The notes beneath the pieces were generated by a model, which had not been told where the DNA came from, ran no database searches, and saw nothing but the letters and a program-made list of their open reading frames with translations. The position numbers were made by a program, and so were the translations under genes. From WHSW01 sp963842795 (GTDB taxonomy: Bacteria; Actinomycetota; Thermoleophilia; Solirubrobacterales; 70-9), in contig CAWJHV010000016.1 in assembly GCA_963842795.1 (NCBI GenBank), forward strand, positions 48,746-112,745: a stretch of 64,000 nucleotides of DNA. The letters are read 5' to 3'. The number at the start of each line of letters is the position of its first letter. Position 1 is the stretch's first letter. Of the stretch, positions 8,353-15,909 are shown piece after piece.

Positions 8353-10329
8353 GTGGAGCGCGCTACGGAGATCGGACGGGTGATGTGGAGGCCACCCGCG
8401 GACGCGGGCGCAACCACCCAGCTCGGTCGCTACATCGACTGGCTGCGCGACCAGCGCGGGATCGATCACGCCGACTACGACGAGCTGTTCGCCTGGTCGG
8501 TCGCCGACCTGGAGGGCTTTTGGAGCTCGATCTGGGAGTTCTTCGAGGTCCGCGCGCAGACGCCCTACGAGCGGGTGCTCGGCTCCCGCGAGATGCCCGG
8601 CGCCGAGTGGTTCGCCGGCGCGCGGCTCAACTACGCCGAGCACATGGTCGGCAGCGACGCCGACCACGACCGGGTGGCGATCGTCGCCCACTCGCAGACC
8701 CGAGCGCCCCTCGAGCTGACATTCGGCGAGCTGCGCGAGCGCGTCGCCAGCGCCCGCGTCGGGCTCCAGCGGCTCGGCGTCGGCCGCGGAGATCGCGTCG
8801 TCGCCTACCTGCCCAACATCCCCGAGACCCTGATCGCCTTCCTTGCCACCGCCAGCCTCGGTGCGATCTGGGCGACCTGCGCGCCGGAGTTCGGCCCGCG
8901 AAGCGTCGTCGACCGGTTTGCGACGATCGAGCCGAACGTGCTGCTGACGATCGCCGGCTACCGCTACGGCGACAAGCCCGTCGACCGGCGCGCCGAGGTG
9001 GCCGCGATCCGCGCGGCGCTGCCGACGCTCGAGCGGGTCGTCCACGTGCCGTACCCGGGCGGGGCCGACGACGCCCTGCCCGACGCGGTCGCCTGGGACG
9101 GGCTGCTCGCCGAGCCCGGGCCGCTGGCTTTCGAGCCGGTCGACTTCGACCACCCGCTCTACGTCCTCTTCTCATCGGGGACGACCGGGCTGCCGAAGGC
9201 GATCGTGCACCGCCACGGGGGGATCCTGATCGAGCACCTGAAGAACCAGGGACTGAGCTGGGACCTCGGCCCGGGCGACCGGCTGATGTGGTTCACGACC
9301 ACCGCCTGGATGATGTGGAACGCGCTGGTCTCGGCGCTCCTGCTGCGGGCCTCGATCGTGATGCTGGACGGCAACCCCGGCCATCCCGATCTGGCCGCCC
9401 AGTGGCGGCTGGCCGAGCAGCTGCGCCCGACGGTGATGGGCGCCGCGCCGGCGCTGCTGATGGGCTGTCGCAGGGCCGGCCTCGAGATCGGCGAGGACTT
9501 CGATCTCTCCTCGATCCGCCAGCTCTGCGCCGCGGGCTCGCCGCTGCCGCCCGAAGGCTTCGACTGGGTCTACGAGCAGCTCGGTCCCGACGTGCTGCTC
9601 AACGTCGGCAGCGGCGGTACCGACGTCTGCTGCGGGATCGTCCAGGGGAGCCCGCTGCAGCCGGTGTACCGCGGCGAGATCGCCGGCCGTTGCCTCGGCG
9701 TCGACACCGCCGCCTTCGATCCTGAGGGGCGCGAGGTGGTCGGCGAGCTGGGCGAGCTGGTGATCCGCCAGCCGATGCCATCGATGCCCGTCCGCTTTTG
9801 GAACGACCCCGACGGGAGCCGCTACCGCAGCGCCTACTTCGACGACTTCCCGGGCGTCTGGCGCCAGGGCGACTGGGTCAGGTTCAGCGAGCGCGGCAGC
9901 TGCGTGGTCACCGGCCGCTCCGACGCCACCCTCAATCGCGGCGGCGTGCGCATGGGCACGGCCGAGTTCTACGCCGTGGTCGAGGATCTCGGCGAGGTCG
10001 CCGACAGCCTCGTCGTTCACCTCGAGGATCCCGAGGGCGGGCCGGGCGAGCTGCTCCTGTTCGTGCAGCTGCGCGAGGGACTCGAGCTCGACCAGGGTCT
10101 GCGGTCGGCGATCTCGGCGGCCCTGCGCCAGACGCTCTCGCCGCGCCACGCGCCGGACGTGGTCGAGGCGGTGCCGGCGATCCCCCGCACGCTCACCGGC
10201 AAGAAGCTCGAGCTGCCGGTGAAGCGAATCATGCTCGGCGTGCCGGCCCAGGAGGTGGCGAGCCGCGACGCGCTCACAGATCCGCACGCGATCGACGCCT
10301 TCGTCGCCTACGCCGCCACGCGGCGCTGA
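8353..10329 (+). CDS. acetoacetyl-CoA synthetase-like acid-CoA ligase
   Basis: A 658-residue ANL-superfamily ligase with the length and N-terminal extension of acetoacetyl-CoA synthetases (RYIDWLRDQRG; WSVADLEGFWSSIWEFF). The ATP-binding FSSGTTGLPKAIVH is near residue 275, TTTAWMMWN near 315, the GSGGTDVCCG adenine block near 418, the GDW motif near 515 and the catalytic-lysine region PRTLTGKKLELPVK near 610. It would activate a beta-keto acid or another aliphatic/aryl acid. No pcaIJ genes lie in the window, so activation of 3-oxoadipate is a speculative alternative to acetoacetate. GTG start at 8353, divergent from the DpgC-like gene, and followed 1 bp later by the next gene. Confidence 0.8.
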   Translation: MERATEIGRVMWRPPADAGATTQLGRYIDWLRDQRGIDHADYDELFAWSVADLEGFWSSIWEFFEVRAQTPYERVLGSREMPGAEWFAGARLNYAEHMVGSDADHDRVAIVAHSQTRAPLELTFGELRERVASARVGLQRLGVGRGDRVVAYLPNIPETLIAFLATASLGAIWATCAPEFGPRSVVDRFATIEPNVLLTIAGYRYGDKPVDRRAEVAAIRAALPTLERVVHVPYPGGADDALPDAVAWDGLLAEPGPLAFEPVDFDHPLYVLFSSGTTGLPKAIVHRHGGILIEHLKNQGLSWDLGPGDRLMWFTTTAWMMWNALVSALLLRASIVMLDGNPGHPDLAAQWRLAEQLRPTVMGAAPALLMGCRRAGLEIGEDFDLSSIRQLCAAGSPLPPEGFDWVYEQLGPDVLLNVGSGGTDVCCGIVQGSPLQPVYRGEIAGRCLGVDTAAFDPEGREVVGELGELVIRQPMPSMPVRFWNDPDGSRYRSAYFDDFPGVWRQGDWVRFSERGSCVVTGRSDATLNRGGVRMGTAEFYAVVEDLGEVADSLVVHLEDPEGGPGELLLFVQLREGLELDQGLRSAISAALRQTLSPRHAPDVVEAVPAIPRTLTGKKLELPVKRIMLGVPAQEVASRDALTDPHAIDAFVAYAATRR

Positions 10330-10330
10330 G

Positions 10331-11245
10331 ATGGTGGTCGCCGAGGTCACCGCCTACGGTGGGCCGGAGGTGATCAGGGTGGCCGAGCGCCCGGAGCCGA
10401 GCGCCGGGCCCGGGGAGGTGGTCGTCCGCGTGCGCGCGGCGAACGTCAATCCGACCGACCTCGGGGCGCGCACGGGCCGCGGTCCGCGCGGGGTTCCCGA
10501 GCCGCCCTTCGTCCTCGGCTGGGACCTGGCCGGCGAGATCACGGCGACCGGCGACGGGGTCGACGAGTTCGCCGCCGGCGATCGGGTGGTCGGGATGATC
10601 CACTGGTACGACCAGCGTGGCTCGGTCGGCGCCTACGCGGAGTCGGTGGCCGTCCGTGCGGGGTGGTTGGTGCCGCTGCCCGGCGAGCTCGACGACGCCA
10701 CAGCCTGCACGATCCCGCTCAACGCCCTGACGGCGCGCCAGGGACTCGACCTGCTCGAGCCGGCGCCCGAGTCCGAGCTGCTGGTCACCGGCGCCAGCGG
10801 TGGCGTGGGTGGCTTTGCGGTGCAGCTGGCGGTGGCGGCCGGTCATCGGGTGATCGCCCTTGCCGGTCGCGACGACGAGGCCTGGGTCGAGGGCCTCGGC
10901 GCGGCAGTGGTGTTGGGCCGCGACGCGGACCTGGAGACGATCGGGCCGTGTGGGGCCGTCTTCGACGCCGTTCCGCTCGGGAAGCCGGCACTCGCCGCGG
11001 TCCGCGACGGCGGCAGGGTCGTGACCACGCGGCGGACGCCCGAAGCCGATCCGGCGCGGCGGTTGCGACAGCGATCGTTTCTGATCGAACCCGATCGCGA
11101 GGCTCTGCGCGCCCTGATCGCGCAGGTCGCCGGCGGGCGGCTGCGGACGCGGGTGGCGCAGGCCCTGCCACTGGCGCAGGCGGAGCGGGCCCACCGGCTG
11201 GTCGAAGGCGGAGGGCTGCGGGGAAAGGTCGTGTTGGTGCCGTGA
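10331..11245 (+). CDS. zinc-less MDR-family NADPH:quinone reductase-like oxidoreductase
   Basis: A 304-residue medium-chain reductase. The GroES-like N-terminal half contains VRAANVNPTDLGAR (about 36-49) and FVLGWDLAGEITATG (about 61-75). The Rossmann half has the VTGASGGVGGFAVQLA nucleotide-binding turn near 153-168. The cysteine and histidine zinc ligands of classical alcohol dehydrogenases are absent, as in quinone oxidoreductases and enoyl reductases. It starts 1 bp after the ligase stop, so the two are coupled. It may reduce an enone or quinone intermediate of the same substrate; this is inference from position. Confidence 0.8.
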   Translation: MVVAEVTAYGGPEVIRVAERPEPSAGPGEVVVRVRAANVNPTDLGARTGRGPRGVPEPPFVLGWDLAGEITATGDGVDEFAAGDRVVGMIHWYDQRGSVGAYAESVAVRAGWLVPLPGELDDATACTIPLNALTARQGLDLLEPAPESELLVTGASGGVGGFAVQLAVAAGHRVIALAGRDDEAWVEGLGAAVVLGRDADLETIGPCGAVFDAVPLGKPALAAVRDGGRVVTTRRTPEADPARRLRQRSFLIEPDREALRALIAQVAGGRLRTRVAQALPLAQAERAHRLVEGGGLRGKVVLVP

Positions 11246-11264
11246 ACACGGGCGAGGAGGAGAG

Positions 11265-11999
11265 ATGGCGAGAGTCGTGTTGGTCCATGGGGCGTTCGTC
11301 GGCGCTTGGTGCTGGGAACCGCTGATCGGGCCGCTGGAGGCGGCGGGACATACGGTCGAGACGTTCGATCTGCCGGGCTCGGGCGAGGACCGCACTCCGG
11401 TCGAGCACGTGACGCTCGACGCCTGCGCCGACCGCCTCTGCGCGGTGCTGGGCGAGCGCCCCGAGCCCGCGGTCGTGGTCCCCAACAGCATGGGCGGCGT
11501 GGTCGCAACCCAGGGTGCGGCCCGCTGTCCGGACCGGGTCGCGTCGATCATCTACGTCGCCGCGTTCGTGCCCCAGGACGGCCAGAGCCTGCTCGACCTC
11601 ACCGGTACCCCCGAGGGCGCCGACGACCAGGTCCAGGCCAACATCGTCGTCGACGGCGAGCCGCCGGTGGCGACGATGCCCGACGCGGCCTCGCCGCAGG
11701 CGCTGTATGGGTCCTGCTCCGACGAGGTCGCCGCCTGGGCGACCGCTCGCCAGCGACCGCAGCCGGTTGCCCCGTTCGCGACGCCGGTCGCGCTCGCCGA
11801 CGGCGTCCTCGACCGGATCCCGCGCAGCTATGTGCTCTGCACCCGCGACCGAGCGATCCCGCCCGCGCTGCAGCGGCGGATGGTCGAGGAGGCCGAGCTG
11901 AGCGAGGTGGTGGAGCTCGACACCGACCATTCGCCGCACATGTCCGCGACGGCCGAGCTGGCCGAGATCGTCGATCGGCTGGCGCGAGGCGGCCGGTAA
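11265..11999 (+). CDS. alpha/beta-hydrolase
   Basis: A 244-residue compact alpha/beta hydrolase. LVHGAFVGAWCWE near residues 5-17 is the oxyanion-hole HG segment, PNSMGG near residue 78 the nucleophile elbow, CTRDRAIPP near 188 the acid turn, and DTDHSPHMS near 224 carries the catalytic histidine. This layout resembles the small esterase / hydroxynitrile-lyase-like group. It follows the MDR gene by 19 bp with GAGGAGGAG before the ATG. Esterase or C-C hydrolase action on a ring-derived intermediate is possible; the substrate is unknown. Confidence 0.8.
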   Translation: MARVVLVHGAFVGAWCWEPLIGPLEAAGHTVETFDLPGSGEDRTPVEHVTLDACADRLCAVLGERPEPAVVVPNSMGGVVATQGAARCPDRVASIIYVAAFVPQDGQSLLDLTGTPEGADDQVQANIVVDGEPPVATMPDAASPQALYGSCSDEVAAWATARQRPQPVAPFATPVALADGVLDRIPRSYVLCTRDRAIPPALQRRMVEEAELSEVVELDTDHSPHMSATAELAEIVDRLARGGR

Positions 12000-12016
12000 C
12001 AGGCGCCCCTCGACGC

Positions 12017-12045
12017 TTGCATGCAAAATGATAATTTGCATGCAA
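12017..12045. promoter_or_regulatory. tandem TTGCATGCAA operators before the second GntR gene
   Basis: Two perfect copies, 12017-12026 and 12036-12045, are separated by 9 bp (19 bp centre to centre), and the whole block is nearly symmetric. They lie 30-60 bp before the GntR start, which suggests autoregulation. The same palindrome occurs at 4697 before metF-ligM. Confidence 0.65.
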
Positions 12046-12075
12046 GAGGAGCGGATTGGCCCCCGAGGAGGAGAG

Positions 12076-12849
12076 ATGCCGCAATCAAAATCCGAGCTTC
12101 CGCAGCGTCTGCGCGCGACCCTGCGCCTCCGCGAGCTGATCCTCGAGGGCGAGCTGAGCGGCGGCGAGCGGCTCTCGGAGGTGCCGTTGGCGGAACGGCT
12201 CGGGGTCTCGCGGACGCCGTTGCGCCTGGCGCTCGCGCGGCTCGAGCACGAGGGCCTGTTGCAGTCGGTCCCCGGCGGCGGCTTCGTCGTCAGCTCGTTC
12301 ACGCTCGAGGAGGTGTGCGACGCGATCGACCTGCGCGGCGTGCTCGAGGGGACCGCGGCGCGGCTCGCGGCCGAGCGGCTCCAGGACCCCGACGAGCTCG
12401 AGGCGATGCACGGCTGCGTCGCCCAGCTCGACGCGCTGGTGCGGCCCGACCGCCCGACGATCGAGGCGTTCGACCGCTACGTCGAGCTCAACGGGCGCTT
12501 CCACCGTCTGCTGCTGATGCTGGCGAAGAGCCGGGCGCTGGAGATGGCGATCGCCCAGGTCGAGGCGCTGCCGTTCGCGTCCCCGAGCGCCTTCGTCCAG
12601 GTCCAGGCCGAGCTCCCCGAGTCGCACCGGATCCTCTACGTCGCCCAGGGGCAGCACCGCGGGATACTCGAGGCGATCGAGCAGGGGGAGGGGACGCGGG
12701 CCGAGGCGCTCGGGCGTGAGCACGCGCGGCTGGCGCACCGCAACCTCGACCTCGTGCTCGGCAGCCGGCAGAACCTCGCCCGCCTGCCCGGCGGCGGCCT
12801 GATCAGCGTCTCCGAGGAGTACGCCGAACAGGTCGCCGATGGCGGCTGA
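12076..12849 (+). CDS. GntR-family transcriptional regulator (FCD domain), paralogue of 4802-5533
   Basis: A 257-residue FadR-subfamily regulator. The winged helix holds GGERLSEVPLAERLGVSRTP and LEHEGLLQSVPGGGFVV. The FCD domain has DLRGVLEGTAAR, NGRFHRLLL and a terminal GREHARLAH histidine segment. The ATG at 12076 follows GAGGAGGAG; an ATG at 12028 in the same frame would start inside the operator pair and is rejected. It shares domain order and many identical blocks with the regulator at 4802-5533, suggesting duplication. The operator pair immediately upstream points to autoregulation and possible cross-talk with the metF-ligM promoter. Confidence 0.85.
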   Translation: MPQSKSELPQRLRATLRLRELILEGELSGGERLSEVPLAERLGVSRTPLRLALARLEHEGLLQSVPGGGFVVSSFTLEEVCDAIDLRGVLEGTAARLAAERLQDPDELEAMHGCVAQLDALVRPDRPTIEAFDRYVELNGRFHRLLLMLAKSRALEMAIAQVEALPFASPSAFVQVQAELPESHRILYVAQGQHRGILEAIEQGEGTRAEALGREHARLAHRNLDLVLGSRQNLARLPGGGLISVSEEYAEQVADGG

Positions 12850-12870
12850 GCGGCACTTCGGGCCGTGGCG

Positions 12871-13437
12871 TCAGGCGCTGCGTTCGATCAGGCCGCTGAA
12901 GAACTCGATGTCCGCGGGCTGCAGCTGACAGATCTCGAGGAAGTGCCCGAGCTCGGTGGTGGTGTCGACGTACCCCGCGCGCACGCGATCCGGGATCAGG
13001 ACGGTGTAGTCGAAGTCGAGGCCGGCGCCGTCGAGCAACTCGCCCAGGGACTCCCACACCTCGTCGCCGGTCGGCGCGAAGGTCGCCAGATGGTGCAGCC
13101 GCAGGTCCGCCGAGCCGTCGGACGGGAGGAAGCGGCGATAGAAGTCGACCTCGCCCGAGATCGGCTCGATCAGCTCGACGATCTGCCCGCCGCGCGCGCC
13201 CATCGCGATCCGCACCTCCCAGGCGGTCGGGACGTCGCCCGCGAGAAAGGTCGCCCCGGCCGTCGGCACCTCGACGCACCCCTCGATTCCGAAGCGTTCG
13301 CGGAGCAGCTCGATCCCTCGGTCGAGATTCGCGGTCACGTAGGCGAGCTGCCAGATGTTCGCGAACAGGTCACCGAGCACCTCGAACTGCCGCGGATCTT
13401 CAAACAGGCCGGAGGCGGGTCGCGCTGCCGGGCTCAT
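12871..13437 (-). CDS. VOC (glyoxalase-fold) family protein
   Basis: A 188-residue protein with a vicinal-oxygen-chelate-type fold: a first module around NIWQLAYVTANLDRGIELLRE (an aromatic residue replaces the usual metal-binding His) and a second around LRLHHLATFAPTGDEVWESL. TTTELGHFLEICQL near the C-terminus has the acidic strand end typical of the fold. It overlaps the following amidohydrolase stop in an ATGA junction (start 13437), so it is last in a three-gene minus operon with that gene and an aldehyde dehydrogenase. Isomerase, hydratase or dioxygenase-like roles are all possible; ligand residues are incompletely conserved. Confidence 0.65.
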   Translation of the reverse strand: MSPAARPASGLFEDPRQFEVLGDLFANIWQLAYVTANLDRGIELLRERFGIEGCVEVPTAGATFLAGDVPTAWEVRIAMGARGGQIVELIEPISGEVDFYRRFLPSDGSADLRLHHLATFAPTGDEVWESLGELLDGAGLDFDYTVLIPDRVRAGYVDTTTELGHFLEICQLQPADIEFFSGLIERSA

Positions 13438-14306
13438 CAGCGGTCCCCGAGGCCGAGCAGCTTGGCCGCGTTCTCCTTCAGCACCAGCGGCCGCACGTCG
13501 TCGGCGATCTCGAGCTCCTCGAAGTCCCGCAGCCACCGCTCGGGGGTGATCATCGGGTAGTCCGAGCCGAACAGGACCTGGTGTTTGAGCAGGGTGTTGG
13601 CGTAGCGGACCAGCTGCGGCGGGAAGTACTTCGGCGACCAGCCGGAGAGGTCGATGTAGACCTCGGGCTTGTGCATCGCGATCGAGATCGCCTCGTCCTG
13701 CCAGGGAAACGAGGGGTGGGCGAGGATGATCGGCATCTGGGGGAAGTCGGCGGCGACGTCGTCGACGTAGATCGGGTTCGAGTACTTGAGCCGCAGGCCG
13801 CCGCCCCCGGGAACCCCGGAGCCGATGCCGCTATGGCCGGTGTGAAAGAGAGCCGGCAGCCCGGCCTCGGCGATCACCTCGTAGAGGGGGTAGGCGCTGC
13901 GGTCGTTGGGGTAGAACGCTTGGATGTTGGGGTGGAACTTGAACCCCTTGACGCCGTGGTCCGCGATCAATCGTGCGGCCCGCTCGGCGGCGTCGCTGCG
14001 GCCCGGATCGACGCTGGCGAACGGGATCATCACGTCGGGGTTGGCCGCCGCGACCTCGGCCACCTCCTCGTTGGACACCGGCGGGCGGCCGCTGCGCAGC
14101 TCGTAGTCGACCGTGAACACGACGCAGGCCATCTGGCGCTCGCGGTAGTAGGCGGCGACGTCGTCGGCGGTCGGCGTCCCGCCGCCGTCGCGGAAGTAGC
14201 GCCCCGCTGCCTCGCGCAGCTCCGGCGGCATCGGATCGTGGCCGTCGCGCGCGACCTCGGCGTGCACGTGCACGTCGATCGCGCGGACGCTGTCGACGTC
14301 GATCAT
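13437..14306 (-). CDS. amidohydrolase_2 family metal-dependent hydrolase/decarboxylase
   Basis: A 289-residue TIM-barrel protein of the PF04909 type, which includes ACMS decarboxylase, gamma-resorcylate decarboxylase and some 4-oxalomesaconate hydratases. The metal pair is in IDVHVHAE near residues 9-16, KGFKFHP near residue 130 gives the next ligand block, LFHTGHSG near 163 and IILAHPSF near 200 give histidines, and FGSDYPM near 256 supplies the catalytic Asp. The start at 14306 was chosen because the barrel's first strand begins there. It sits between an aryl-aldehyde dehydrogenase and a VOC protein, so decarboxylation or hydration of an aromatic acid or ring-cleavage product is likely. Confidence 0.75.
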   Translation of the reverse strand: MIDVDSVRAIDVHVHAEVARDGHDPMPPELREAAGRYFRDGGGTPTADDVAAYYRERQMACVVFTVDYELRSGRPPVSNEEVAEVAAANPDVMIPFASVDPGRSDAAERAARLIADHGVKGFKFHPNIQAFYPNDRSAYPLYEVIAEAGLPALFHTGHSGIGSGVPGGGGLRLKYSNPIYVDDVAADFPQMPIILAHPSFPWQDEAISIAMHKPEVYIDLSGWSPKYFPPQLVRYANTLLKHQVLFGSDYPMITPERWLRDFEELEIADDVRPLVLKENAAKLLGLGDR

Positions 14307-14334
14307 CGGCCCGGTGGTGCTGGCGTCGCTCGAT

Positions 14335-15828
14335 TCAGAACGGGAACGGCTCCGCCCGGTCGCGCGCCGTCCGCCACTGCCACTCGGTCCAAAGCTCGAG
14401 GTTGGCGACGCCGCCGAAGTGACCGCCGTTGCTGGATGAGCCCATCCCCCCGAACGGCGCCGGCGGCTCCTCGTTGACCGTCTGGTCGTTGATGTGGACC
14501 ATCCCCGCCCGCAGCTGGTCGGCGACCGCCGCGGCCCGTTGCGGCGATCCCGACTGGACCGCGGCAACCAGACCGTAGTCGGTGGCGTTGGCGAGCTCGA
14601 CCGCCTCGTCGTCGTCGCGGAATGTCGTCACCGGAGCCACCGGTCCGAAGATCTCGTCGGTGAACGCCGGCATCGAGGGGGTGACGTCGCGGAGCACCGT
14701 CGCCGGGAAGAACGGCCCGTCGGCGGTGCCACCGGTGAGCGCCGTCGCACCCTCCGCGACGCTCTCGCCGACGATCCGCGAAACCCGGTCGACCTGCTTT
14801 TGGTTGATGATCGGTCCCAGCGCCACCTCGTCGGTTGCCGGGTTGCCGACCGTCAGGTGGCCGGCGCGATCGGCGAGCGCCTCGAGGTACTCCTCGGCGA
14901 TGCTCTCGTGCACCAGGTGCCGGCTGACCGCGAGGCAGATCTGCCCCTGGTGCAGGAACGAGCCCCACGCGCCGGCCGACGAGGCGGCGGTGACGTCGGC
15001 GTCGTCGAGCACGACCAGCGGGCTGTTGCCGCCGAGCTCGAGCACCATCCGCTTCAGCGTCCGTCCGCCGGCCTCGCCGACGAGGCGCCCCACCGCGGTC
15101 GACCCGGTGAACGAGATCATCCTCACGTTCGGGTCCGCGACCAACGCCTGCCCGACCTCGGCTCCGCCGCCGAGCACGTGCAGGACGCCCTCCGGGAGCC
15201 CGGCCTCCTCGAAGATCCGCGCGGTCAGGACCCCGCCGGTGACGGGCGTGTTCGGATCGGACTTGAGCACCACCGCGTTGCCCAGGGTCAGCGCGGGCCC
15301 GATCGATCGCGCCGCCAGCACGATCGGGAAGTTCCACGGGCAGATCACGCCGACCACTCCGATCGGGACGCGCCTCGCCATGCTCGTGCGCCCTGGCGTC
15401 AGCGACGGCAGCTCGTGACCGAGCGGATGCGAGATCAGCGACGCCGCGATCTCGAACTGCCCGATCGAGGCGCTGATCTCCTGGTCCGCCTTGGGCGGGA
15501 TCGCGCCGGTCTCCCGGATCATCCAGCCGGTGATCTCCGGGCGGTGGCGCTCGAGCAGCTCGGCCGCGCGCCGGACCACGGCCACCCGCTCGCTGATCGG
15601 GGTCGCGGCCCAGTCGCGCTGGGCTCGGGCCGCGGACGCGGCGGCGCGCCCGACCGCCTCGGCGTCAGCGATGCCGGCGGTCGCGATCACGTCTCCGGTG
15701 GCCGGCTCGGTGACCTCGATCGTCTCCGGTGCGTCGGTCCAGCCGTCGCTGAAGATGCGTCCGGTCCAGGTCTCCTCGTCGCCGAGCAGCGTCTGGTCGG
15801 CGGCCTTTTCGACGACCTCGGTGCTCAT
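14335..15828 (-). CDS. aryl-aldehyde dehydrogenase (benzaldehyde dehydrogenase-like)
   Basis: A 497-residue NAD(P)-dependent aldehyde dehydrogenase. VICPWNFPIVL (cofactor/anion site), FTGSTAVGR (nucleotide fold), LELGGNSPLV with the general-base Glu, and HQGQICLAVSR with the catalytic Cys are all intact, as is the late EIFGPVAPV block. The C-terminal GGHFGGVANLELWTEWQW resembles benzaldehyde/salicylaldehyde dehydrogenases. ATG 15828 follows AGGAGGAGA. It is divergent from the benzoylformate-decarboxylase-like gene 81 bp away; in mandelate degradation such a pair turns arylglyoxylate into benzoate. Here it would oxidise the aryl aldehyde that the decarboxylase releases. Confidence 0.85.
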   Translation of the reverse strand: MSTEVVEKAADQTLLGDEETWTGRIFSDGWTDAPETIEVTEPATGDVIATAGIADAEAVGRAAASAARAQRDWAATPISERVAVVRRAAELLERHRPEITGWMIRETGAIPPKADQEISASIGQFEIAASLISHPLGHELPSLTPGRTSMARRVPIGVVGVICPWNFPIVLAARSIGPALTLGNAVVLKSDPNTPVTGGVLTARIFEEAGLPEGVLHVLGGGAEVGQALVADPNVRMISFTGSTAVGRLVGEAGGRTLKRMVLELGGNSPLVVLDDADVTAASSAGAWGSFLHQGQICLAVSRHLVHESIAEEYLEALADRAGHLTVGNPATDEVALGPIINQKQVDRVSRIVGESVAEGATALTGGTADGPFFPATVLRDVTPSMPAFTDEIFGPVAPVTTFRDDDEAVELANATDYGLVAAVQSGSPQRAAAVADQLRAGMVHINDQTVNEEPPAPFGGMGSSSNGGHFGGVANLELWTEWQWRTARDRAEPFPF

Positions 15829-15909
15829 TTCGAATCTCCTCCTGGCGCGGGCTTGAGAAGCCGCCGAGGGTGACGCTCCTCCGGAGCAGTCAATATAAGG
15901 ATGTCTGAT

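Noticed and set aside
12028..12075. The ATG at 12028 as start of the second GntR gene
   Set aside because: It would begin inside the operator pair and add residues without family similarity; ATG 12076 has a strong GAGGAGGAG.
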